Part shown: positions 56,415-64,000 of the stretch, piece by piece
How the letters are laid out: the number at the start of each line of letters is the position of its first letter
Position numbering within the stretch: position 1 is the first letter of the stretch
From: Janthinobacterium lividum
Lineage (GTDB): Bacteria > Pseudomonadota > Gammaproteobacteria > Burkholderiales > Burkholderiaceae_D
DNA: 64,000 nucleotides
Assembly (NCBI RefSeq): GCF_034424625.1
Contig: NZ_CP139976.1
Location: 5,704,001-5,768,000 of the forward strand
Reading direction: 5' to 3'
Notes under the pieces: generated by a model
Seen by the model: the letters and a program-made list of their open reading frames with translations, nothing else
Told to the model about the DNA's origin: nothing
Database searches by the model: none
Program-made: the position numbers and the translations under genes

Positions 56415-56810
56415 ATGGCAACAGCCAAAAAAACCCCAGTAGCAGCGCCAGCCAAAGCAGCAGCAGCCAAGCCTGCAGCCGCCAAGAAAGCAGCACCCGC
56501 AGCCAAAGCAGCAGCTAAACCAGCAGCGGCGAAGAAAGCGGCAGCACCGGCAACACCACGCAAGCCAAACGCAGCATTCATGAAAGCAATGACGCCATCG
56601 AAAGAGCTGGCCGCCGTTGTTGGCGCAGCACCACTGCCGCGCACGGAAGTGACCAAAAAGGTATGGGATTACATCAAAAAACTCGATCTGCAAGATCCGG
56701 CCAACCGCCGCATGATCAATGCGGACGACAAGCTGAAAGCAGTTTTCGGCGGCAAAGCCCAAGTCTCCATGTTTGAAATGACGAAACTGATCTCCGATCA
56801 TTTGAAATAA
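56415..56810 (+). CDS. SWIB/MDM2-domain protein with H1-like tail
   Basis: 131 residues: an N-terminal Ala/Lys/Pro-rich tail of about 50 (AAAKPAAAKKAAPAAKAAAK) and a SWIB domain (AFMKAMTPSKELAAVVGAAP, VWDYIKKLDLQDPANRRMIN, FEMTKLISDHLK). Family is otherwise best known in eukaryotes and Chlamydia. It probably binds DNA or the nucleoid. AAGGAGG lies eight bases before the ATG, a strong ribosome site, and a strong terminator follows. Confidence 0.94.
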   Translation: MATAKKTPVAAPAKAAAAKPAAAKKAAPAAKAAAKPAAAKKAAAPATPRKPNAAFMKAMTPSKELAAVVGAAPLPRTEVTKKVWDYIKKLDLQDPANRRMINADDKLKAVFGGKAQVSMFEMTKLISDHLK

Positions 56811-56845
56811 TCAGATACGCACAGGGCGTTCCGCGCCATGTGAGT

Positions 56846-56880
56846 GCCCCGCCGCATCACTGCGAGCGGGGCATTTTTTT
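56846..56880 (+). terminator. Terminator of the SWIB gene
   Basis: GCCCCGC and GCGGGGC with an inner CGC/GCG pairing, then A and seven T residues. Confidence 0.93.
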
Positions 56881-56908
56881 GGGGTCAGACCCTGTCGGGT
56901 CTGACCCC
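56881..56908. repeat. REP-like palindrome
   Basis: GGGGTCAGACCC-TGTC-GGGTCTGACCCC is a perfect 12-bp stem. A degenerate half (AAGGTCAGACCTC) lies near 56980. The GGGTCTGACCCC motif is a common dispersed palindrome in betaproteobacteria; the transposase is not in this window. Confidence 0.75.
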
Positions 56909-56996
56909 AGCCGTTGCGGTGGGTTTAAAAACGCATAAAACCCGGCACATACCGAGATCAGACGAGGACGGTCCCACAAGGTCAGACCTCAAACCA

Positions 56997-57623
56997 TCAC
57001 CCTGCCGGCTTGAACTCCCACTGCCGCCACGCGGCCCGCACGGCATTCGGATACTCGGGCCTTCCCCGGCTGCCGTTATACCGCCCCAGCGCCAGGTACA
57101 AGTCGCCCTTTTCCATATCCAGGTACATGCGCAGGATCGCGCAGCCGTAGCGCAGATTCGTCTGCATGTGGAACAGCTTGCTGCGGTCGCTGTCGCCGAT
57201 GACGCCCGTCCAGAACGGCATCACCTGCATGTAGCCGCGCGCGCCGGCCAGCGAGACGGCATATTTGCGGTAAGCCGACTCGACCTGGATCAGGCCCAGC
57301 ACCAGGGCCGGTTCCAGGCCCGCGCGGCGCGCTTCATACCAGACGGTTTCCAGGAATTCCGTGCGCAGCTGCGCATCCGGCAGCTTGCGCTGCAGGCGTT
57401 GCGACATCTGCGCCAGCCATTGCTGGTAGCGCTGCAAGTCGGCGGGAGTGGCAAATTTGGGTTGCGGCGGGCGTTCGTCGCGGATCGCGTGCGACAGGGC
57501 CAGGCGGACGGAGTCGGCCAGCGCCTCCTCCTTCTGGTTGCCGGCCTGCGCAAAGGGAGCGCAGGCCAGGCCAGCGACCAGCGCGAGCGCGCCAGCCGTT
57601 TTACTTAGCGATAAGCGCTTCAC
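56997..57623 (-). CDS. Lytic transglycosylase (SLT family)
   Basis: 208 residues with a Sec signal ([18 protein letters not shown]) and one SLT domain: catalytic Glu in [16 protein letters not shown] near residue 125, [11 protein letters not shown], and [17 protein letters not shown]. It cleaves peptidoglycan in the periplasm. The GTG overlaps the proS stop as GTGA. Confidence 0.92.
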   Translation of the reverse strand: MKRLSLSKTAGALALVAGLACAPFAQAGNQKEEALADSVRLALSHAIRDERPPQPKFATPADLQRYQQWLAQMSQRLQRKLPDAQLRTEFLETVWYEARRAGLEPALVLGLIQVESAYRKYAVSLAGARGYMQVMPFWTGVIGDSDRSKLFHMQTNLRYGCAILRMYLDMEKGDLYLALGRYNGSRGRPEYPNAVRAAWRQWEFKPAG

Positions 57624-59359
57624 TGCGCCATTTTGCCCTGGATGAAGGCGACGATCTCGTCCGGCGCCACGCCGGTGGCTTCCGCATCGCGGCGGCCCTG
57701 GTATTCCAGCTTGCCTTCTTTCAGGCCCCGTTCGCCGATGACGATGCGGTGCGGCACGCCAATCAGCTCCCAGTCAGCAAACATGGCGCCAGGGCGCAAG
57801 CCGCGGTCGTCGACGATGACGTCCACGCCGGCGCCTTGCAGGGCCGCGTACAGCTTCTCCGTCTCTTCCTTGACCAGTTCGCTGCGGTCCATGCCCATCG
57901 GGCACAGCACGACTTCAAACGGTGCGATCGACGCTGGCCAGATGATGCCCTTGTCGTCGAAGTTCTGTTCGATGGCGGCGCCCAGGATGCGCGTCACGCC
58001 GATGCCGTAGCAACCCATCTGCAGCGGCGCAGGCTTGCCGTTTTCGTCGAGGAAGGTGGCTTTCATGCTTTCCGAGTACGCCGTGCCCAGCTGGAACACG
58101 TGACCCACTTCGATGCCGCGCTCGATGGCGAGCGTGCCCTGGCCGTCCGGCGACGCGTCGCCGGCGACGACATTGCGCAAATCGGCCACGATGGCTGGCT
58201 CGGCCACGTCACGGCCCCAGTTGGCGCCCGTGTAGTGGAAACCGGCGTCATTCGCGCCGCAGACGAAGTCGCTCATGTGGGCAACCGTGCGGTCCGCCAC
58301 CACGGTGACGGGGGCGCGGGTGGCAATCGGGCCCAGGTAGCCAGGAATAGTGCCGTAGACTTCCAGGATTTCCGCTTCCGTCGAGAAACGGTGGCCGGCC
58401 AGGCCGGCAACCTTGCCCACCTTGATGTCGTTCAATTCATGGTCGCCGCGCAGCAGCAGCATGAAGTGCTGTTTCGTGACTTTTTCATCCTTGCCAACGG
58501 TTTCCACCGTCAGGGCGATGGTTTTCACGGTCTGCGCCAGGTCGATACCGAGCAGGGCCGCCACGGTTTCGCACTTGACGGTGTCCGGCGTAGCCGTTTT
58601 CGTCAACGCCTGGGCCGCGGCTGGGCGCTCGCCCGCTGGCGGCAGCGCTTCGGCCGCTTCCATGTTGGCGGCGTAGTCGGACGTCGGGCAGTACACGAGC
58701 GCGTCTTCACCCGTGTGGGCGATGACGTGGAATTCATGCGAACCGGAACCGCCGATGGCGCCGTTGTCGGCGGCCACGGCGCGGAATTGCAGGCCGAAAC
58801 GCGTGAAGATGCGCGTGTAGGCGTCAAACATGACCTTGTACGACGCCTGCATGCCAGCCAGGTCGCGGTCGAACGAGTACGCGTCCTTCATGGTGAATTC
58901 ACGGCCGCGCATCAGGCCGAAACGTGGGCGGCGCTCGTCGCGGAACTTGGTCTGGATGTGATAAAAGTTCAACGGCAACTGGCGGTAGGACTTGATTTCC
59001 GTGCGCACGACGTCGGTGATGACTTCTTCCGATGTCGGCTGGATCGCGTATTCGCGGCCGTGGCGGTCTTTCACGCGCATCAGTTCGTCGCCCATCTTGG
59101 TCCAGCGGCCCGTCTCCTGCCACAGTTCGGCTGGCTGCACGAGCGGCATCAGCAGTTCGATACCGGCGGCTTTGTTCATCTCGTCACGGATGATGGCTTC
59201 CACCTTGCGGATCACGCGCAAGCCCATCGGCATGTAGGTATAGATGCCGGAACCGAGGCGTTTGATCATGCCTGCACGCATCATCAACTGGTGGCTGACG
59301 ATTTCCGCGTCAGAAGGTGCATCTTTAAGTGTGGAAATAAAAAAACGGGAGGCGCGCAT
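57620..59359 (-). CDS. proS: Prolyl-tRNA synthetase
   Basis: 579-residue class II bacterial-type ProRS. Motif 1 includes [18 protein letters not shown], motif 2 is [20 protein letters not shown], the YbaK-like editing insertion is at about 225-385, and motif 3 is [19 protein letters not shown]-terminal anticodon domain follows. Upstream DNA of 204 bases to rppH contains the divergent promoters. Confidence 0.98.
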   Translation of the reverse strand: MRASRFFISTLKDAPSDAEIVSHQLMMRAGMIKRLGSGIYTYMPMGLRVIRKVEAIIRDEMNKAAGIELLMPLVQPAELWQETGRWTKMGDELMRVKDRHGREYAIQPTSEEVITDVVRTEIKSYRQLPLNFYHIQTKFRDERRPRFGLMRGREFTMKDAYSFDRDLAGMQASYKVMFDAYTRIFTRFGLQFRAVAADNGAIGGSGSHEFHVIAHTGEDALVYCPTSDYAANMEAAEALPPAGERPAAAQALTKTATPDTVKCETVAALLGIDLAQTVKTIALTVETVGKDEKVTKQHFMLLLRGDHELNDIKVGKVAGLAGHRFSTEAEILEVYGTIPGYLGPIATRAPVTVVADRTVAHMSDFVCGANDAGFHYTGANWGRDVAEPAIVADLRNVVAGDASPDGQGTLAIERGIEVGHVFQLGTAYSESMKATFLDENGKPAPLQMGCYGIGVTRILGAAIEQNFDDKGIIWPASIAPFEVVLCPMGMDRSELVKEETEKLYAALQGAGVDVIVDDRGLRPGAMFADWELIGVPHRIVIGERGLKEGKLEYQGRRDAEATGVAPDEIVAFIQGKMAQ

Positions 59360-59563
59360 AACGGTGAATTCTTTTTAAAAAGAGAGGGTTATAATCAACC
59401 TAATTTTAAAGGATTAGCTGGCTGATGCGTCCATACTTTACACAAATGCGCTCAATTGGTGCGATTCCGGCGCTTTTCGCACCCCGAAAAGGTCACCGGC
59501 TTGCGAAGTTGTGGGTAATTATGTAAAAAAAGACGCACTGTCGCAGAAAGTTTGAGGTGCATT

Positions 59564-60196
59564 ATGCTCGACCGTGAAGGGTTTCGGCCCAACGTCGGCA
59601 TCATCCTGCTAAACGCCCAGAACGAGGTGTGGTGGGGCAAGCGGGTGCGCGAGCACTCATGGCAGTTTCCGCAAGGCGGTATCAAATATGGCGAAACACC
59701 GGAACAAGCCATGTTTCGCGAACTTGAAGAGGAAATCGGACTCAGACAGGAACACGTCAAAATTGTCGGCCGCACCCGCGACTGGCTGCGCTATGAGGTG
59801 CCAGACCACTTCATCAAGCGCGAGATTCGTGGCCATTACCGTGGCCAGAAGCAGATTTGGTTTCTGCTGAGAATGTGCGCGCGCGATAACGACGTCAATC
59901 TGCGCCTGACCGACCATCCCGAGTTCGACGCCTGGCGCTGGCATGAATACTGGGTCCCGCTCGATGTCGTCATTGAATTTAAACGCGATGTCTACCAGCG
60001 TGCCTTGCAGGAGCTGTCCCGCTTCCTGACCTGGCCCGTGCATGGCAACGCACAGCAAGCGCACCGCCACACGTCGCGCTATCTGCGCCAGCCCCATGCG
60101 CCACGGGCACAGGATGGTACGGCACTGGCCAAGCCTTGCGACGGCATTGCCGCCGAAGGGTGTACGCCGGAGCTGATTTTGCCAGGCAAGGAGTAG
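59564..60196 (+). CDS. rppH: RNA 5'-pyrophosphohydrolase
   Basis: Nudix enzyme starting 5'-dependent mRNA decay. The 210 residues include [12 protein letters not shown], the Nudix box [23 protein letters not shown], and WFLLRM. A tail of about 50 residues after LSRFL is unlike E. coli RppH and typical of betaproteobacteria. ATG chosen over an upstream TTG. Confidence 0.95.
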   Translation: MLDREGFRPNVGIILLNAQNEVWWGKRVREHSWQFPQGGIKYGETPEQAMFRELEEEIGLRQEHVKIVGRTRDWLRYEVPDHFIKREIRGHYRGQKQIWFLLRMCARDNDVNLRLTDHPEFDAWRWHEYWVPLDVVIEFKRDVYQRALQELSRFLTWPVHGNAQQAHRHTSRYLRQPHAPRAQDGTALAKPCDGIAAEGCTPELILPGKE

Positions 60197-60227
60197 TCCG
60201 CCGCACCATGAACGCACTCTCCCACGC

Positions 60228-60261
60228 AAAAGGGGCAGCCTGAACAGGCTGCCCCTTTTTT
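60228..60261. terminator. Bidirectional terminator between rppH and mqo
   Basis: AAAAGGGGCAGCCTG and CAGGCTGCCCCTTTT form a 15-bp perfect stem with an AA loop and T/A runs on both sides, fitting the convergent genes. Confidence 0.95.
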
Positions 60262-60265
60262 CATG

Positions 60266-60288
60266 CCGGCAGGAAACTCTCCTGCCGG
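60266..60288 (-). other. Second hairpin after mqo
   Basis: CCGGCAGGA and TCCTGCCGG, 9-bp stem, 5-base loop, just downstream of the mqo stop. Without a T-run it may protect the transcript end. Confidence 0.5.
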
Positions 60289-60298
60289 TCAGGCCGAC

Positions 60299-61897
60299 TT
60301 AGTTTGCTGCCGGCGCTGGCGCAGCGACTGGAACGTCCAGGGTAATCGCTTTGAGACCCAGGATATTGCTGCTGTAGTGGCGGATCTTGTTGGCCAGGGC
60401 CGGATCATTGTTCAGCTTTTGACCGTACGACGGCACCATTTCCACCATCTTCGCTTGCCATTCCGGCGTAGCCAGGCGGCTCTTGAATGCCGTTTGCAGC
60501 ACCTTGATCATGATCGGCGGCGCGGTCGAGGCGCCTGGCGATGCACCCAGCAGGGCAACGATGCTGCCATCGGCGGCGCCGACGACTTCCGTGCCGAACT
60601 GCAGCAAGCCGCCTTTGACAGGGTCATCCTTGACGATCTGCACGCGCTGGCCCGCGTTTTGCAGGGTCCAGTCTTCCATCTTGGCGTTCGGCAAGTATTC
60701 GCGCAGGGTTTTCAAACGGTCTTCCGGCGTGTTCATGACCTGTTCGACCAGGTATTTCGTCAGCGGAATATTGTCATAGCCGGCTTGCAGCATGGGTTTC
60801 ACATTGCCCGTGCCGATCGAGGCAGGCAAATCGATCCACGAACCGTTTTTCAGGAACTTGGTCGAGAAGGTGGCAAACGGGCCAAACAGCAGGGCTTTCT
60901 TGCCATCGATGATGCGCGTATCGAGATGCGGCACGGACATCGGCGGCGAACCGACGGATGCCTTGCCGTAGACCTTGGCAGCATGCGCCGCCACCAGTTC
61001 CGGATTGGTCGTCACGAGCCACTGGCCGCCGACCGGCACGCCGCCGTAGCCCTTGGCTTCAGGAATACCCGATTTTTCCAGCAGAGGCAGCGAACCGCCA
61101 CCGGCGCCGATGAAGACGAACTTGGCGCGCATGGTCTTTTCCTTGCCGGCGTTCAAGTCTTTCACCGTCACGTTCCACACGCCATCGGCGCCGCGCTGGA
61201 TGTCTTCCACCTGGTGGCGCAGGTGCAGGACCATGCCATGGCTGTCCGTCAGGTATTTCACGAGGCCGCGCGTGAGATTGCCGAAATTGACGTCGGTACC
61301 GATTTCCATGCGTGTCGCGGCCACTTTCTGGCCCTTGTCCCGCCCTTGCATGACCAGCGGTGCCCACTGTTCGATCTGCGCCTGGTCTTCCGAGAACAGC
61401 ATGCCCTTGAACAGGTTTTCCTTTTGCAGCGCGGCATAGCGCTTCTTCAAGAAGGCAATATTGTCGTCGCCCCAGACAAAGGCCATATGCGGCACGTTGT
61501 TGATGAAGGTTTGCGGCGCGCCCAGGTGCTTGTTGGCTACCTGATAAGCCCAGAATTGCTTGGAAATTTCGAATTGCTCGTTGATGGCAACGGCTTTCTT
61601 GGTCTCGATGCTGCCATCGGCCGCTTCCGGCGTGTAGTTCAGTTCAGCAAATGCCGAGTGGCCCGTGCCCGCGTTGTTCATCGCATCCGAGCTTTCGGCG
61701 GCCACGGAATCGAGGCGCTCGACCATTTCCATCGTCAGCGACGGATCGAGTTCCTTGAGCATGCTGCCCAGAGTGGCGCTCATGGTGCCGGCGCCGATCA
61801 GCAGCACGTCGACCGGTTTTTCGGACGAGGCCGGAGGGGTCTTGTCACATGCCGCCAGGATCAGGCACGACATCAAAAGTAATAGCGATTTACGCAT
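60299..61897 (-). CDS. mqo: Malate:quinone oxidoreductase with lipoprotein-type signal
   Basis: FAD enzyme oxidising malate to oxaloacetate with quinone. The 532 residues show the family motifs [20 protein letters not shown] (FAD), [30 protein letters not shown], and [19 protein letters not shown]. Before the FAD motif is a signal ending [10 protein letters not shown], a lipobox with Cys at residue 17. The start has GGAG six bases upstream. The classical enzyme is cytoplasmic and peripheral, so an exported or lipid-anchored form is suggested by sequence. Confidence 0.93.
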   Translation of the reverse strand: MRKSLLLLMSCLILAACDKTPPASSEKPVDVLLIGAGTMSATLGSMLKELDPSLTMEMVERLDSVAAESSDAMNNAGTGHSAFAELNYTPEAADGSIETKKAVAINEQFEISKQFWAYQVANKHLGAPQTFINNVPHMAFVWGDDNIAFLKKRYAALQKENLFKGMLFSEDQAQIEQWAPLVMQGRDKGQKVAATRMEIGTDVNFGNLTRGLVKYLTDSHGMVLHLRHQVEDIQRGADGVWNVTVKDLNAGKEKTMRAKFVFIGAGGGSLPLLEKSGIPEAKGYGGVPVGGQWLVTTNPELVAAHAAKVYGKASVGSPPMSVPHLDTRIIDGKKALLFGPFATFSTKFLKNGSWIDLPASIGTGNVKPMLQAGYDNIPLTKYLVEQVMNTPEDRLKTLREYLPNAKMEDWTLQNAGQRVQIVKDDPVKGGLLQFGTEVVGAADGSIVALLGASPGASTAPPIMIKVLQTAFKSRLATPEWQAKMVEMVPSYGQKLNNDPALANKIRHYSSNILGLKAITLDVPVAAPAPAAN

Positions 61898-62366
61898 GGG
61901 TAACTCCGTTATGAATACTGAGGGTTGGTTCTTCCAGGCCACCCGGGCGGCAAGCGCAAGATCATCGGAAAATGGCTATCCCTCCAGCGCAAGAACGGCC
62001 GGATCAAGGGGTAACGATGGTGATGACGCATGCATGCCGCCGCCGCGCCGCAGCTTGCGGCAGCGATGGAGTGGCGATGGTGCGGACAAGGAAAACACGG
62101 CGCCGCTGCTGTTTTGGCCCTCGCGCGGGGCCAAACTCACAACACGGCGATTGTCTATAGCAAATATCAAGAACAGCGATTTTATCACCGTTATTTGCCC
62201 TTGCCGGGCCGCCAGGATCGTGGATAACACTTACTGTGGAGTATTAATTTGGCAGTAACCAGGCGTCAAAAAGCCAGTTGGTGCAGGAATGCACGGAGCA
62301 AGAAACGGATGGCAAGCCCCCATCCATCATGGTCTGATAACGCTTTGACCACACCGGAGCCTGACC
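61898..62366. other. 469-base mqo/DUF1203 intergenic region
   Basis: No convincing gene. A hairpin TTTGGCCC/GGGCCAAA occurs near 62115-62136 and AT-rich DNA near 62150-62250, where the divergent promoters probably lie. Confidence 0.5.
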
Positions 62367-62834
62367 ATGTCTTTTCGTATCCGCGGCCTGTCGCCCGCCC
62401 CTTTCCTGGCCTGTTTCGGCCTGCCTGACGCCGAACTGGCCGCGCTGGGCATTATCCGCCATGTGGTCGACAGCCAACCCGGTTACCCGGACCGCATCGA
62501 ACTGCGCGACGCGGCGATCGGCGACATGGTGCTGCTGCTGAACCATGTCTGCCAGGATGCGGACACGCCCTACCGCGCCTCGCACGCCATCTTTATCCGC
62601 GAGGGCGCCACGCAAGCCTATGACGCCGTCGACCAGGTGCCCGAATCGATGCGCATCCGGCTGCTGTCGCTGCGCGGCTATACGGAAGGTGGGATGATGG
62701 TCGATGCCGATGTGGTGGAAGGCACGGCCATTGAAACCGTGATCGCGCGGCTGTTTGAGAACCCGGCTGTCAGCTATATCCACGTGCACAATGCCAAACG
62801 TGGTTGTTATGCGGCCAGGATCGACCGGGCCTGA
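62367..62834 (+). CDS. DUF1203-family protein
   Basis: 155 residues, with IELRDAAIGDMVLLLNH near residue 45, PYRASHAIFIREGA and the C-terminal VSYIHVHNAKRGCYAARIDR, the hallmark of this family. Function is unknown. No signal or membrane segment. Confidence 0.93.
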   Translation: MSFRIRGLSPAPFLACFGLPDAELAALGIIRHVVDSQPGYPDRIELRDAAIGDMVLLLNHVCQDADTPYRASHAIFIREGATQAYDAVDQVPESMRIRLLSLRGYTEGGMMVDADVVEGTAIETVIARLFENPAVSYIHVHNAKRGCYAARIDRA

Positions 62835-62893
62835 GAACTTATTACGGCTACGCGGTACAATGCCGGCTGCCCTTTAGCCATAGTCCTTCAGCC

Positions 62894-63316
62894 ATGTTCA
62901 ACCCTTCTTCCGACGATGTGCGCCGTTTCTTTTGTGAAACATTGCGCAAGCATCGCGCCCATGAAATCCTCACGCCGATGGAAGCCATCGCGCTCGACTG
63001 GATCCTGGAACACCCCGAGTATGAGAACGAGCTCTCCGACGTTGAAGCGGCGCTGGCGCGCGATTACTCCGTCGAAGGCGGACAAGCCAATCCCTTCCTG
63101 CACCTGTCCATGCATCTGTCGATCACGGAGCAGGTGCAGGTGGACCAGCCGCGCGGCATCCGCCCGGCCGTCCAGCAGCTCACCCAGCGCCTCGATTCGG
63201 CCCATGCCGCCCAGCACGAAGTGATGGAATGCCTGGGCCAGATGATCTGGGCTTCGCAACGTTCGGGCTTGCCGCCGGACACGGACGCGTACATCGACTG
63301 CGTGCGCCGCCGCTAA
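62894..63316 (+). CDS. DUF1841-family protein
   Basis: 140 residues, starting MFNPSSDDVRRFFCETLRKH with LTPMEAIALDWILEHPEY and NPFLHLSMHLSITEQVQVDQ, typical of this proteobacterial family of unknown function. Its stop overlaps the norB stop by three bases on the opposite strand. Confidence 0.93.
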   Translation: MFNPSSDDVRRFFCETLRKHRAHEILTPMEAIALDWILEHPEYENELSDVEAALARDYSVEGGQANPFLHLSMHLSITEQVQVDQPRGIRPAVQQLTQRLDSAHAAQHEVMECLGQMIWASQRSGLPPDTDAYIDCVRRR

Positions 63317-64000
63317 CCCGGCGACACCGCCTGCGGCTGCAGTACGGCCGCCTTCGGCGCCTTGCCCAGCAATCCCAGCACCACCTGCAGCGCCATGGCG
63401 ATGGCGCCGACGATGAATACCACGTCGCCGAAGGTGCGTATCCAGCGCAGGTTCTGCAACAGCGGCTGCTGCATGAATTCCTCGCTGCGCGCATACCACA
63501 GGCCCTCCGTCACGCTGGCGTGGAACTGGATGATGCCAATCGGCAGCAGGCTGGTAAAGATCATCAGCACCAGGCCCGCGTTCAAGCCCCAGAACGCCGT
63601 CTTCATCAACGCAGGGCTGAAACGGTAGTCGGGCCGCAAATAGCGCAGCACCAGCAAGGTAAAGCCCAGCGCCAGGAAGCCATACACGCCGAACAGCGCC
63701 GCATGCGCATGCACGGGGGTCGTGTTCAGGCCCTGGATATAGTACAAGGCCACGGGCGGATTGATCATGAATCCCAGCACGCCCGCGCCCAGCATGTTCC
63801 AGAAGGCGACGGCGACAAAGCACATCATGGGCCAGCGCAGGTTTTCCATCCATGGCGCGCGTTCCTTCAGGCGCCAGTTTTCCCACGCTTCGTGGCCCAG
63901 CACGATCAGCGGCACCACTTCCAGCGCGCTGAAGCTTGCGCCGATGGCCATCACGGGCGTGGTGGTGCCGGCAAAGTACAGGTGGTGGAAGGTGCCGGGT
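63313..64000 (-). CDS. norB: Quinol-type nitric oxide reductase, C-terminal part (5' end outside window)
   Basis: Reduces NO to N2O in the inner membrane. The frame stays open to the window edge. The visible part has FHHLYFAGTTTPV, with the paired His ligands of the haem/FeB centre, then GASFSALEVVPL, TPVHAHAALFGVYGFLALGF and several membrane helices, matching the C-terminal half of qNor. Ends with a Pro/Ala tail. The remaining N-terminal region should lie beyond base 64000. Confidence 0.93.
   Translation of the reverse strand, partial: PGTFHHLYFAGTTTPVMAIGASFSALEVVPLIVLGHEAWENWRLKERAPWMENLRWPMMCFVAVAFWNMLGAGVLGFMINPPVALYYIQGLNTTPVHAHAALFGVYGFLALGFTLLVLRYLRPDYRFSPALMKTAFWGLNAGLVLMIFTSLLPIGIIQFHASVTEGLWYARSEEFMQQPLLQNLRWIRTFGDVVFIVGAIAMALQVVLGLLGKAPKAAVLQPQAVSPG

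Noticed and set aside
61900..62330. Small ORFs between mqo and DUF1203
   Set aside because: Overlapping Arg/Ala-rich frames without ribosome sites in a region expected to hold two divergent promoters.

Overview
The window reads as chromosome of a high-GC betaproteobacterium of the Oxalobacteraceae, most like Janthinobacterium. This rests on remembered gene orders and family resemblance: accB-accC-prmA-zinc-ribbon/DUF3426, the ffh-ypjD-small zinc protein-ampD neighbourhood, an Ala/Lys/Pro histone-H1-like protein, and long class I NrdA. No database search was possible. Most of the window is tightly packed housekeeping DNA with many 1-4 base ATGA/GTGA overlaps. No rRNA, tRNA, CRISPR array or intact transposase was seen.

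Layout. 1-10.7 kb: end of a photolyase gene, an unknown gene, then a complete Pil-Chp type chemosensory operon (pilG-pilH-pilI-pilJ-chpA, minus strand) and a rubredoxin gene. 10.8-22.4 kb: thiD, hemL, a HAD phosphatase, corA, and a minus-strand run of mpl-yqiA-ubiC-RNase II-like, TonB-like-aroE-mtgA. 22.5-29.5 kb (plus): unknown conserved gene, TlpA-like thioredoxin, aroQ, accB, accC, prmA, DUF3426 and a PfkB kinase. 29.5-32.2 kb: yggT, a 416-residue histone-H1-like gene and an 800-base structured intergenic region. 32.2-34.3 kb: a LysR regulator divergent from an NTF2-like/short-chain dehydrogenase pair.

34.3-40.6 kb is the most unusual part. The class I ribonucleotide reductase operon nrdA-nrdB is followed by a low-GC islet of about 0.87 kb. 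Beyond it lies a 744-bp second copy of the 3' end of nrdB with only two mismatches, whose homology starts exactly at the stop codon. The islet carries two tiny genes (36 and 82 residues), an 18-bp perfect palindrome and several hairpins. I regard it as the best candidate for an undescribed mobile or exchange cassette. nrdAB itself has a clear sigma-70 promoter overlapped by two NrdR-like boxes.

40.6-54.6 kb: ampD, a receiver-less PilR-like sigma-54 activator, a small zinc protein and ypjD. An iron region follows: orphan substrate-binding protein, macAB-like exporter, PepSY reductase with DUF3325/DUF3649 partners, TonB-dependent siderophore receptor, and a FecI/FecR pair behind a Fur box. 54.6-64 kb: ffh, a structured repeat, a SWIB-domain protein with an H1-like tail, a lytic transglycosylase, proS, rppH, a malate:quinone oxidoreductase with a lipoprotein-type signal, DUF1203, DUF1841, and the end of a quinol-type nitric oxide reductase gene cut by the window edge.
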